The translations under genes were made by a program, and so were the position numbers. A stretch of DNA of 9,256 nucleotides. Origin: an uncultured Clostridia bacterium (GTDB lineage: Bacteria; Bacillota; Clostridia; Christensenellales; UBA1242). Shown here one piece after another: positions 1-7,064 of this stretch. How positions within the stretch are numbered: position 1 is the first letter of the stretch; every line of letters starts with the position of its first letter. The notes beneath the pieces were generated by a model. The model was not told the origin of the DNA. It did no database searches and saw only the letters and a program-made list of their open reading frames with translations. The stretch is taken from positions 1-9,256 of the forward strand of contig CAMOCI010000018.1 of assembly GCA_946610635.1 (NCBI GenBank). The letters are read 5' to 3'.

Positions 1-1658
1 CCTAATATGATATTCATATATTCATCTAATGAAGTTATTCCATCTAAAACATATTCTTTACAAGCTTCAGCTAAACTTACCATGCCGTTTTTAATAGCCA
101 TTTCTCTAACATTATTTAAGTCTAAGCTTTTTGTGTTTAAGTTTTCTTTTAAATCTTGATCTAAATACATGATTTCATGCACAGCAACTCTGCCTTTGTA
201 ACCTGTGTGATTACAATATTCACAGCCTTTTGGCTGAAATATTTTTACAGGTTTTTTAAGACCTAAAGATTTTGTGGCAAGTTTTGATGTTGTAACCTTT
301 CTTTTACAGTGTGGGCATAATTTCTTTACCAAACGTTGCGACATTACAGCAACAACAGAATCTTGAACGAGATATTGTGGAATACCCATATCAATAAGTC
401 TTACAACTGCACCCGGTGCATCGTTAGTATGAAGTGTAGAAAGCACCAAATGACCAGTAATAGCAGCACGAGTTGCAATCTGAGCTGTTTCTTCATCTCT
501 AATCTCACCAATCATGATAATATCAGGGTCTTGACGCAAAATAGAACGCAGGCTTGAAGCAAATGTTAAGTCTGCTTTTTTATTTACCTGAACTTGATTT
601 ATGCCGTCCATAGCATATTCAACAGGGTCTTCAATCGTCACAATATTATTTTTACCATCATTTAATTCTCTTAAAATGGCATAAAGTGTTGTTGTTTTTC
701 CAGAACCGGTTGGACCAGTTAAAAGAATAATGCCGTGTGGGTGTTTTATTATTTTATTTATTAATTTGTATGAGTGTTTTGAAAAGTTCAGTTGATCTAA
801 GTTATAAGCAAATATTTTGTTATCCAAAACTCTTATAACGAATTTTTCGCCATAAATTGTTGGTAGTGATGATACACGAAAGTTAATTTCTTCATCATTA
901 ACATTCATAAGTATTCTACCATCTTGTGGAATTCTTTTTTCCGCAATATCAATACCAGACAAAATTTTAATTCTGGCAGATACTTCTGGATATGATGCAA
1001 TAGGAAATTCATTCCACTTTATAAGGTCACCATCAATACGATACCTAATAACAACATTTTCTGCCGTTGGCTCTATGTGGATATCACTTGCCCTAACAGA
1101 AAGTGCTTCTCTGATAACAGAATTAACAAATTTTACAGAAGGTGCATTTTGAACAAACACTTCATCTTCATTTTTAGATTTAACTTCACTACTTTCTATA
1201 ATGCTTGAAAGAGCATCTTTTGATGTCATCATAGATTGATAAGAGTTAATGTAATCTAAAATTTTTTGCTCTTCTGCAAGCACATATTCTATATCATTAC
1301 TAAAATGCACACCAAGCATAGCTTTTATCTGTGGCATATTTGGATTGCTTGTTGCAACTATCAAAACATCATTCATAATTTGTATTGGTACAAAACAAAA
1401 CTTTTTAAGGAGTTCGAGAGAAAATAATTCATTAAGTTTAAAACTTGTTCTTGCCATATCCATATCTATGTAAGGAACGTTGTAATAAGCAGACAAAGCA
1501 TACATTTTTGCGATTTGTGAAATATGGTTATTAGCAATCAAAAACTCCAAACAATCAAATTGTTTGTTATCTTTTTTAAGCAAAACTTCTTCATACAACT
1601 TATTATGAATTATTTTATTCTTATAAAAATATTCTGCAAAAAACTCATTTTTGTTCAT
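1..1658 (-). CDS. pilB: PilB/GspE-family type IV pilus assembly ATPase (3' end cut by window edge)
   Basis: Hexameric cytoplasmic ATPase that powers pilus extension through PilC. I translated it by hand: the frame is open from ATG at 1658 to the window edge, 552 residues. Visible motifs are an N-terminal GspE-type domain (about 40-150), SDIHIEP at 191-197, an Asp-box region at about 246-279 with RVSSLPTIYGEK, Walker A GPTGSGKT at 315-322, Walker B with GEIRD (Glu385), a His box STLHTND at 407-413, and a zinc-binding tetracysteine C448/C451 and C479/C482. The last visible residues, GITSLDEYMNII, match the usual PilB/GspE C-terminus, so only a few residues should be missing. The tetracysteine and intact SDIHIEP region favour an extension ATPase over a PilT retraction ATPase. 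The start is supported by AAGGGGA six bases upstream. The gene lies 36 bp after pilC and is the last operon gene in view. The symbol is by family; GspE or ComGA would be equivalent names. Confidence 0.96.
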   Translation of the reverse strand, partial: MNKNEFFAEYFYKNKIIHNKLYEEVLLKKDNKQFDCLEFLIANNHISQIAKMYALSAYYNVPYIDMDMARTSFKLNELFSLELLKKFCFVPIQIMNDVLIVATSNPNMPQIKAMLGVHFSNDIEYVLAEEQKILDYINSYQSMMTSKDALSSIIESSEVKSKNEDEVFVQNAPSVKFVNSVIREALSVRASDIHIEPTAENVVIRYRIDGDLIKWNEFPIASYPEVSARIKILSGIDIAEKRIPQDGRILMNVNDEEINFRVSSLPTIYGEKFVIRVLDNKIFAYNLDQLNFSKHSYKLINKIIKHPHGIILLTGPTGSGKTTTLYAILRELNDGKNNIVTIEDPVEYAMDGINQVQVNKKADLTFASSLRSILRQDPDIIMIGEIRDEETAQIATRAAITGHLVLSTLHTNDAPGAVVRLIDMGIPQYLVQDSVVAVMSQRLVKKLCPHCKRKVTTSKLATKSLGLKKPVKIFQPKGCEYCNHTGYKGRVAVHEIMYLDQDLKENLNTKSLDLNNVREMAIKNGMVSLAEACKEYVLDGITSLDEYMNIIL

Positions 1659-1664
1659 ATTTTT

Positions 1665-1670
1665 CCCCTT
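1665..1670 (-). promoter_or_regulatory. Ribosome binding site of pilB
   Basis: The minus strand reads AAGGGG, then six bases, then ATG at 1658. This fixes the pilB start. The 36-bp gap between pilC and pilB has no hairpin and no promoter-like pair of boxes, so pilB is most likely on the pilC transcript. Confidence 0.7.
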
Positions 1671-1694
1671 TTTTTATAATTTTTATTAAATTTT

Positions 1695-2915
1695 TCATGT
1701 TAATGTTGTTATCATGCTAAGTATTGGTGCATAGATTGCAACAAATAGTATTGCAATAAATATGCCCATAATGGATAACAAAATTGGCTGCACTGTTGTA
1801 GTTATTAAACCAAGTGCATTTTCAACTTGACCATCAAAATACTCTACTGTTTGGAGTAACATTTTATCAGTTGCACCAGTCTTTTCTCCAACTGCAATCA
1901 TTTGAGTTACAACAGTGCCAAGTTGCATTTCAATTTCTATTGCACTTGAAAGTGAAATTCCTTTTTTTACATCAATAATAACTTTATCAAATTGTTTTGC
2001 AAGATATTCATTTTTTATAATAACCCTAACATTATCCAAACAAGATACAATATCAAGACCACTAGAAAGTAGCAAGCCTAAACTTTCTACAAACTGTGCT
2101 GTAAATATTGCATAAGTTATTTTTTTAAATATAGGCAATTTAACCTTGCATGCGTCAAAAAAGTATTTTCCTTTTTTTGTTTTTAGAGAAGCATAAATTA
2201 ATATAATAATCAATAACAAGCCTAACAACAAATATTTCCAGTAATCTCTAAAAAATTGTGAAATATTAAATAGTGCAAGTGTTAAAATCGGCATATCAAT
2301 TTCCATTTGCATAAATGTGTCAATAAATCTAGGTATAACAAAGTGCATCATAACAACTGTTACCGCAAGCATCATAAAAAACAAAATTAATGGATATGCA
2401 AGAGCAGAACGAAGTTTTTGTTTGTTCTTCTGAGTTCTTGTGTAATAACTAGATACTGATAACAAAACTTGTGGTAATTTTCCACTAGACTCTCCAACAA
2501 ATATCATAGATGCTAAAAAATCTGGAAATACTTTTGGATATTTTTTAAAACTTTCGGACAGCATCATACCAGCATATAAGTCATCAACAACTTTTTCAAG
2601 CGTCTTTTTTAAAAGTGCTGAATATGGTTGTTCTTTTAATGTTAATATAGCATCTATAATTGATATACCGCTAGATATTAGAACAGAAAATTGTTTACAA
2701 AAATTAGTTATTTCTTTTGTGCTAACCTTTCCTGATATTGAAAAAAATGCACTAGGGGCCTTGGCAGAAACTTTTTTAATTTTTACTACAAACAAATTGT
2801 TTTTAGAAAGTTCTTCTCTAACAAATTGTTCATCTTCTGCAATAAATGTTCCTCGCACCCTTTTGCCATTAGTATCTTTTGCAATGTAACTAAATTTGTT
2901 TAACTTGTTATTCAT
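1695..2915 (-). CDS. pilC: PilC/GspF-family inner-membrane platform protein
   Basis: Polytopic platform protein that couples the PilB ATPase to pilin insertion at the filament base. From ATG 2915 it has 406 residues, normal for the family. It begins with the typical short beta-rich leader (FSYIAKDTNGKRVRGTF), followed by two GspF-type helical domains: one before and around the first membrane helix (FCKQFSVLISSGISI, then ALAYPLILFFMMLAVTVVMMHFVIPRF) and a second after the middle helix (AQFVESLGLLLSSGLDIV, GEKTGATDKML). Three membrane helices are seen at roughly 190-215, 235-255 and 375-400. An in-frame TTG at 2942 would add nine residues inside pilD. I prefer ATG 2915 because it forms a tight ATGA overlap with the pilD stop, typical of translational coupling, and yields the usual PilC N-terminus. 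No clear Shine-Dalgarno sequence precedes either start, so coupling to pilD is likely. Confidence 0.95.
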   Translation of the reverse strand: MNNKLNKFSYIAKDTNGKRVRGTFIAEDEQFVREELSKNNLFVVKIKKVSAKAPSAFFSISGKVSTKEITNFCKQFSVLISSGISIIDAILTLKEQPYSALLKKTLEKVVDDLYAGMMLSESFKKYPKVFPDFLASMIFVGESSGKLPQVLLSVSSYYTRTQKNKQKLRSALAYPLILFFMMLAVTVVMMHFVIPRFIDTFMQMEIDMPILTLALFNISQFFRDYWKYLLLGLLLIIILIYASLKTKKGKYFFDACKVKLPIFKKITYAIFTAQFVESLGLLLSSGLDIVSCLDNVRVIIKNEYLAKQFDKVIIDVKKGISLSSAIEIEMQLGTVVTQMIAVGEKTGATDKMLLQTVEYFDGQVENALGLITTTVQPILLSIMGIFIAILFVAIYAPILSMITTLT

Positions 2916-3724
2916 ACTATCATAAACAAAGATAAGTACCAATTTACAATTATATCACCAACAAACATTGCAAGTATTGCTGATGGTACTATAAAAACTG
3001 CAAATGGATATTCTTTACTCCTTTCTTCTTTATTTTTTTTGCGATTTATTATTGCCAACACAGAAAGCACCATTGCCCCACTAAGTGCAGACAATATTAT
3101 TGTTATTAATGTATTTTCAAAACCCAAAATTAATCCCAAAACAGCCATTAGTTTAATATCACCAAAGCCAAGTCCTTCCCTTCTTTTAATAAGGTAATAT
3201 AACCCTGCAAATAAAGCAAAAAAGCCACCACCAAGTATAAATCCAAATACTTTGCTATTTACATCACCAAACATCATAGATATTATACCAGCAATAAGTA
3301 AAATTATTTGAAATTCGTCTGGTATTTCCATATTTTCAAAATCACAAAAAGCAACACATATCAAAGTTGATATAACAACAAAATATACAATAAGCATTAT
3401 GTAATTTGATTGAATTGAAGCAAATATTAAATTTGTGTTAAGCATTAAAGCAACAAACCATAATATAGCGTTTAAAAGTTCAACCACAATGTAGCGTGGA
3501 GAGATTTTTGTTTTACATTTCCTACACTTTCCACCTAGTATTATGTATGATAGCACTGGTATATTATCATACCACTCTAACTGATAATCACAATTTATAC
3601 AATGTGATTTTGGTTTTGCAATTGACATATTTTTAGGTAATCTATAAATAACAACATTTAAAAAACTACCTACGCAAAGACCTAAAATAATTGTTAAAAT
3701 TATTAAAAAAATATTTAAAACCAT
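2912..3724 (-). CDS. pilD: Prepilin peptidase / N-methyltransferase PilD
   Basis: Membrane aspartyl protease that cleaves the class III leader of prepilins after the conserved Gly; the N-terminal domain of this family methylates the new N-terminal residue. The 270-residue protein has the family motif GSFLNVVIYRLP at 19-30, then a cytoplasmic loop with two CxxC pairs (C42/C45 and C67/C70) around the WYDNIPVLSY motif, which marks the methyltransferase-containing form. The catalytic aspartates are D128 (FCDFENMEIPDE) and D189 in GFGDIK, the expected GxGD motif. About seven to eight hydrophobic helices are visible. The ATG at 3724 follows AGGAGG by six bases, and that ribosome site lies inside the last codons of the upstream pilin-like gene. 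The 3' end overlaps pilC by 4 bp (ATGA). All four prepilin-like proteins in this window are presumably its substrates. All catalytic residues are intact. Confidence 0.96.
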   Translation of the reverse strand: MVLNIFLIILTIILGLCVGSFLNVVIYRLPKNMSIAKPKSHCINCDYQLEWYDNIPVLSYIILGGKCRKCKTKISPRYIVVELLNAILWFVALMLNTNLIFASIQSNYIMLIVYFVVISTLICVAFCDFENMEIPDEFQIILLIAGIISMMFGDVNSKVFGFILGGGFFALFAGLYYLIKRREGLGFGDIKLMAVLGLILGFENTLITIILSALSGAMVLSVLAIINRKKNKEERSKEYPFAVFIVPSAILAMFVGDIIVNWYLSLFMIV

Positions 3725-3725
3725 T

Positions 3726-4172
3726 TTAAACCTCCTTGTATTTTACTATATCTGCAAAAAAATAATAATTTATATTATCTATTTGTTTTGTTGTTATATA
3801 AAAATTGGAATTTTGATTTGATATTAACTCATCTTCATCAAAATTATAAACCATAACAGAAATAATTTCTGTATCATTACTATTTTTAATAACAATCGCT
3901 TTTATATCTTGTGTGTTACCTATGTATTCATCTACGTAAGCTGAATTTTTAAATATATTATAGTTTAAAGTATATTCCCCATCAACTTGTCCGTTTTTAA
4001 TAAAATCTTGTTTTATCTTTGTGGCTTCTGTATGCCTATCAAATAAAATTTTAGTATATCTACTTATACCATTGGTATTTAAAACTATTGTTAGCATTAA
4101 TGCTGATATTATCAACACCAAAAACATTACAGTTATAACCATAGGAAGTGCAAAACCTTTTTTTGATTTCAT
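3726..4172 (-). CDS. Minor pilin / pseudopilin lacking Glu5 (ComGG/PilX/GspK-like N-terminus)
   Basis: Type IV pilin-like protein of 148 residues. The class III signal is MKSKKG followed by FALPMVITVMF, with predicted cleavage after Gly6 and a hydrophobic helix at about 7-30. The residue five after the cleavage site is Met, not the near-universal Glu. Family knowledge: GspK and some other tip pilins lack Glu5, which suits a subunit that starts the filament, and Bacillus ComGG as I remember it has a similar GF-x-x-P start. The rest is a short, Asn/Asp/Ile-rich domain without cysteines and with no fold I recognise. The ATG at 4172 is chosen because GGAGGTG ends six bases upstream; an in-frame ATG at 4190 lies inside the previous gene without a good ribosome site. 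It follows the second minor pilin by one base and sits directly before pilD. Likely role: tip or initiation complex, by inference. Confidence 0.85.
   Translation of the reverse strand: MKSKKGFALPMVITVMFLVLIISALMLTIVLNTNGISRYTKILFDRHTEATKIKQDFIKNGQVDGEYTLNYNIFKNSAYVDEYIGNTQDIKAIVIKNSNDTEIISVMVYNFDEDELISNQNSNFYITTKQIDNINYYFFADIVKYKEV
3731..3736 (-). promoter_or_regulatory. Ribosome binding site of pilD
   Basis: Perfect AGGAGG on the minus strand, six bases before the pilD ATG at 3724. It lies within the final codons of the upstream pilin-like gene, whose stop at 3726 is one base from pilD, so the two are translated in tandem. With the pilA site it is the strongest ribosome site in the window. 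Confidence 0.75.
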
Positions 4173-4173
4173 A

Positions 4174-4560
4174 CTACACCTCCAAAGCATAAAACTCTTT
4201 TATGCTTGTGTCTGCAAAGCATTTAACCACAAACTTATCAATTTCAAACAAAAGTTTAACATGATAATTGCCTTCATTTGTATTACTTATTTTTAATCCA
4301 TCATAGTATACTTCACAATCCTCGCCATACACTGCTGTTTTGCCAGTGTAAAACATTATTGCATTATCATATTTATCTTGACCCAACAAATAACAATTTA
4401 CATAATTTTGTGCTTCATTTTGAAAAAACATTTTTATTTCTGCTTTATTTGTTTGAGATATAGCATAGTTACTAACAGAAAGCGAAATAAACGATACAAT
4501 GATAAGCACTGCCATAGCAATAATGGTTTCAACAAGAGTTAAACCTTTTTTTCTTCTCAT
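4174..4560 (-). CDS. Minor pilin with type III signal and Glu5 (PilV/GspI-like position)
   Basis: Small type IV pilin-like protein, 128 residues from ATG 4560. The leader is MRRKKG, followed by LTLVETIIAMAVLIIV: cleavage after Gly6 leaves Leu1, with Glu5 present for pairing with neighbouring subunits, and a hydrophobic helix to about residue 28. The globular part is about 100 residues with two to three probable strands (GEDCEVYYDGLKI, YHVKLLFEIDKFVVKCFA) and three cysteines (in NCYLL, EDCEV and VKCFA), so one disulfide is possible. An in-frame TTG at 4566 would add two residues; ATG 4560 is preferred because it makes an ATGA overlap with the PilM-like gene and sits nine bases after AGAGG. The short leader and LVE signature resemble PilV/GspI minor pilins, but I cannot assign a subtype. 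One of three minor pilins in this operon. Confidence 0.88.
   Translation of the reverse strand: MRRKKGLTLVETIIAMAVLIIVSFISLSVSNYAISQTNKAEIKMFFQNEAQNYVNCYLLGQDKYDNAIMFYTGKTAVYGEDCEVYYDGLKISNTNEGNYHVKLLFEIDKFVVKCFADTSIKEFYALEV
4177..4183 (-). promoter_or_regulatory. Ribosome binding site deciding the start of the Glu5-less minor pilin
   Basis: The minus strand carries GGAGGTG shortly before ATG 4172. The longer alternative start at 4190 lies upstream of this site, so the Shine-Dalgarno sequence would be inside that longer protein. This supports the shorter form beginning MKSKKG, which also gives a normal-length prepilin leader of six residues. Confidence 0.7.
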
Positions 4561-5474
4561 AACCAAAAACCTCTTTTTTGCACAAATACGTTTGTTTTAC
4601 ATTTGCTTAAAATTTGTTCTTCGGTTACCAAATTTATTTCATAAACTTTGCTATATTCTAAATATTGTTTAATATTATCTTTAAAGTTTAACAAATAAAT
4701 TGTTTCAAATTTAAAACTTTTAAAGCTACATTCAAAATCTTTTAATTGATTAACAAAATGTTCTTCTTGTGATAATTCAAGTTTATATTTTGTAAGCATT
4801 GCAACTTCTTCGGCGTCTTCTGCTTTAACAGTTCTACGTCTTAATTTTAAAGTGTTTGAATATTTTTTTGCATTTACACCATCAAATTTATCATTTGTTT
4901 GCCAAAAGCCTAAAATTATTCCATTATGAATTGCAACATATTTTTTTAAATTATTACTATTAAAAATTACAATTGAATTTCCTTTTGTAATTTGCTTATT
5001 TGATGAAAACACAAAATCTATTAAACATTGGGAATAAAATGTTATACCTGTTAAATTAATATTGAATCTTTTAAAAACAGTAATAACACTTTCGATAACC
5101 TCTTTTTTTAGATAGTAAAAATTATAAGATGTTTGTTCTTTTTGTTTTTCTAACACTTGGCAATAAACATTTAAGGTATTTGATTTATTATACAAAGAAT
5201 TAAATTTAGTTTCGAAATATTGATTTTTACCAAACTTTACTGTTGGTACAGAAAACATGTCATATCCAACAACTTCATCAGGCAATACTAAAAAGTTTTT
5301 TTCTTTTTTTAGTATGTCCACAATAGAAGAGTTATTTAAAAATTCATTTTCTAAGTATTTATTAAGCTCATATTTTTTTTCACTCATTAAAAAATCAACA
5401 GCAAAATTTAATTTTGTATTTTGCTGTTTGATAAATAATATTTTGCTTTTATTAAAATCAAAACAAATAACCAT
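4557..5474 (-). CDS. Divergent PilM-like (actin-fold) pilus assembly protein
   Basis: A 305-residue protein with no signal peptide or membrane helix, so probably cytoplasmic. The layout matches PilM: a short N-terminal strand-loop-strand (MVICFDFNKSKILFIKQ), a segment at about 59-80 (NFLVLPDEVVGYDMFSVPTV) in the place of PilM's bridging region, a strand-helix unit at about 100-145 (NVYCQVLEK, then KKEVIESVITVFKRFNINLTGI), and a second hairpin at about 167-190 (SIVIFNSNNLKKYVAIHNGIIL). Canonical phosphate-binding glycines of the actin/Hsp70 superfamily are missing: the first loop reads DFNKS rather than DxGxx, and the second reads FNSNN rather than DxGxx. If it is PilM-derived, nucleotide binding may be lost or altered. 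Known PilM proteins bind the cytoplasmic tail of PilN, which is not seen here. The ATG at 5474 follows GGAG by seven bases and overlaps the previous stop by one base (TAATG). The PilM assignment is from layout and position only. Confidence 0.62.
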   Translation of the reverse strand: MVICFDFNKSKILFIKQQNTKLNFAVDFLMSEKKYELNKYLENEFLNNSSIVDILKKEKNFLVLPDEVVGYDMFSVPTVKFGKNQYFETKFNSLYNKSNTLNVYCQVLEKQKEQTSYNFYYLKKEVIESVITVFKRFNINLTGITFYSQCLIDFVFSSNKQITKGNSIVIFNSNNLKKYVAIHNGIILGFWQTNDKFDGVNAKKYSNTLKLRRRTVKAEDAEEVAMLTKYKLELSQEEHFVNQLKDFECSFKSFKFETIYLLNFKDNIKQYLEYSKVYEINLVTEEQILSKCKTNVFVQKRGFWL

Positions 5475-5953
5475 TATATAACTCCAAAAGTGTATAGTTT
5501 AGTTAATGGTGAAATATCTTCAAACTTAAATTCACACTTAATTATATTATCTTGATTTGTAACTATAATGTCAATTATTTTGGTTAATTTTTGCTCTTTT
5601 AATTCCACTTCATTTGTTAAATAATTATAAAATTGCGCACTAATTTTATTGTCAACTTTATTATAGGTTAAACTATACTCATTGTTATTATCTGTAATTT
5701 TTATTGTTGATATTCCATCTTGTGATAAAACCGATTTTATCAAATAATTACTTGTATTGTAATTATTTAAAAAATCATCAACAAATACGCAAGCATCTTC
5801 ATACTCTACTTGACATGCAACAAAATTTTGTTGCCTTTTTGTAACATCTACTATTGAAACAACAAGGCCTGCTGCAAAAGCTACTAATAAAGAAGCCACA
5901 GCAAGCGTTGTTATAATTTCTGCAATAGTAAAACCTTTTTTATTTATTTTCAT
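5474..5953 (-). CDS. Minor pilin with type III signal and Glu5
   Basis: Type IV pilin-like protein of 159 residues. The leader MKINKKG is followed by FTIAEIITTLAVASLLVAFAAG; cleavage is expected after Gly7 and Glu12 is position 5 of the mature protein. A hydrophobic helix runs to about residue 34 and continues as an amphipathic helix (VDVTKRQQNFVACQVEYEDACVFVDDFL). The C-terminal part looks beta-rich (STIKITDNNNEYSLTYNKVDNKISAQFYN, then IKCEFKFEDISPL). Cysteines occur in VACQV, EDACVF and IKCEF. Layout and length recall PilW/GspJ-type minor pilins, without firm assignment. The start at 5953 lies 14 bp inside the upstream membrane-protein gene and has only a weak ribosome site, which suggests translation depends on coupling to that gene. 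It overlaps the PilM-like gene by one base downstream. Confidence 0.88.
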   Translation of the reverse strand: MKINKKGFTIAEIITTLAVASLLVAFAAGLVVSIVDVTKRQQNFVACQVEYEDACVFVDDFLNNYNTSNYLIKSVLSQDGISTIKITDNNNEYSLTYNKVDNKISAQFYNYLTNEVELKEQKLTKIIDIIVTNQDNIIKCEFKFEDISPLTKLYTFGVI

Positions 5954-6995
5954 TTTCTAATGATACCCTAATGTAGTCCATAAGTGATTTTGCACGTCTT
6001 ACTGCAAGGTCACTTTTAACAGTAAATAACAAAGGTGTTTTTTCATATTTCTTTTTATCACTTACATCTTTAAATGGTATTGTTAAATTTTCATATTTTT
6101 TAGGATCAAGTTTAAAGTAAATTTTTAATCCACTTTTACCTGCTGTTGTAATATGGGCATACTTAACATTTTTATAAGTAAATATTTCTCCTGCCTTTGT
6201 TAAATCTGGTCTAAACTCAAGTGATGTAAAGTAAGCTGTTAATTCTTTAAAATATTTTCTTGCAATAGGCTTAGCCATTTTAAGTTTTTGCTCAAAAGTA
6301 TAATGATTAGCTTTTATAGAAAGTTTTAAATTTTCTTCTGGTTCTTCAACAACTTCTTTAATTTCAACCTTTTTAGGAGTTACCTTCTTAACTTCTTGTT
6401 TTTTAGGCTCATCCTTTTTTACTTCTACTTTTGCTTCTTCTTTTGGCTCAGCTTTATATTCTACCTTAACTTGTTCTTCTTTATCTTCGCTAATATAACC
6501 ATCGTATGCTTTTTTACAGCAAAGCATTTTAAATGAGCATAAAGCCGCCTTGTATGTAAGTATTGCAACTGCTATAATCATTATACCAAGCAATATTGCA
6601 AATACACCAGAAACACCACTAACTGCAAAATTCGCATAATTTAACATAAACGCAATTTCTGTTGAAAGTAATACAGATGCAACCAAAAGTGCAACCATTC
6701 CAGGAATAGCTCTATATCTCTTTTTAACAATCATGATACAAATTGAACAAACAGAGAATATAGCTCCACCATAAAATACTACACTTAATAACAAAACTTG
6801 CAAATAACTTGCACCACTTAAATCAAATGCCAATGCTTTTAAAAGAAGGCTCAAAACATCAACAGCAAAAAACTGTGTTTTGCTAACTGCAATCCATATA
6901 CCAACCCAAAGCATGCTAATAGCCATAAGGCAAAGTGATAATGCCAATGCATAATCTAATTTTTTTGGATTTAATACACCAAATTGTTTTTTCAT
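5940..6995 (-). CDS. Unrecognised four-helix membrane protein with K/E/P linker and C-terminal soluble domain
   Basis: I do not recognise this 351-residue protein as a standard pilus part. It has four likely membrane helices at about 14-38, 64-90, 97-117 and 126-149, a cysteine-containing end to the last helix (LCCKKAY), then a charged, low-complexity linker at about 168-222 made of KVE, PKK and EEP steps, typical of a flexible spacer. A compact soluble domain follows at about 229-347 (YTFEQKLKMAKPIARKYFK, KYAHITTAGKSGLKIYFKLD, PLLFTVKSDLAVRRAKSLMDYI). From memory, a similar FEQKL... LYLALDP...KSDRALKYAKELI pattern recurs in uncharacterised proteins of gut Clostridia, but I cannot check this. 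Both termini are probably cytoplasmic. It is the first gene after the pilA hairpin, has a good ribosome site (GGGAG) and overlaps the next pilin gene by 14 bp, so it is co-expressed with the machinery. A role as alignment or regulatory protein is inference. Confidence 0.8.
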   Translation of the reverse strand: MKKQFGVLNPKKLDYALALSLCLMAISMLWVGIWIAVSKTQFFAVDVLSLLLKALAFDLSGASYLQVLLLSVVFYGGAIFSVCSICIMIVKKRYRAIPGMVALLVASVLLSTEIAFMLNYANFAVSGVSGVFAILLGIMIIAVAILTYKAALCSFKMLCCKKAYDGYISEDKEEQVKVEYKAEPKEEAKVEVKKDEPKKQEVKKVTPKKVEIKEVVEEPEENLKLSIKANHYTFEQKLKMAKPIARKYFKELTAYFTSLEFRPDLTKAGEIFTYKNVKYAHITTAGKSGLKIYFKLDPKKYENLTIPFKDVSDKKKYEKTPLLFTVKSDLAVRRAKSLMDYIRVSLENENK

Positions 6996-7002
6996 ATCAT
7001 TT

Positions 7003-7007
7003 CTCCC
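7003..7007 (-). promoter_or_regulatory. Ribosome binding site of the four-helix membrane protein gene
   Basis: GGGAG on the minus strand, seven bases before ATG 6995. It lies 17 bases after the hairpin that follows pilA, so ribosomes can load on any transcript that reads past the hairpin or on a processed 3' fragment. Confidence 0.65.
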
Positions 7008-7011
7008 TTAT

Positions 7012-7048
7012 TATTAAGAAATAAAACCCAAAGCATAAACTTTGGGTT
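7012..7048 (-). terminator. Probable Rho-independent (partial) terminator after pilA
   Basis: The minus strand has AACCCAAAG, a six-base loop TTTATG, then CTTTGGGTT: a perfect 9-bp stem at 7025-7033 and 7040-7048. It is followed directly by TTATTTCTT, a T-rich but interrupted run. It begins 16 bases after the pilA stop. Only four of nine pairs are G-C and the T run is imperfect, so readthrough is likely. Because no promoter is visible between it and the next gene, I read it as an attenuating terminator or an mRNA 3'-end stabiliser that lets pilA be made in excess of the assembly genes. Confidence 0.75.
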
Positions 7049-7064
7049 AAATTTACTAAATTAT

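Noticed and set aside
336..557. Plus-strand frame of 73 codons inside pilB
   Set aside because: It lies opposite the highly conserved PilB core (Walker B, His box, zinc motif), is low in complexity, has no ribosome site and no family resemblance.
1200..1658. c-di-GMP-binding MshEN site in the N-terminal domain of PilB
   Set aside because: The domain outline is similar, but the RLGxxL-type motif used for c-di-GMP binding is not visible in the translated N-terminus.
2916..2942. TTG start that would extend PilC by nine residues
   Set aside because: It has no ribosome site, would overlap pilD by 31 bp and adds residues not typical of PilC; the ATGA junction at 2915 is more natural.
4173..4190. 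ATG start that would extend the Glu5-less pilin by six residues
   Set aside because: The GGAGGTG ribosome site lies downstream of it and serves ATG 4172.
4278..5481. Several short plus-strand frames opposite the minor pilin and PilM-like genes
   Set aside because: All are antisense shadows of coupled minus-strand genes, lacking ribosome sites and recognisable domains.
7025..7048. Hairpin as a bidirectional terminator
   Set aside because: On the plus strand it is followed by AAATTTACT, not a T run, and no plus-strand gene needs a terminator here.
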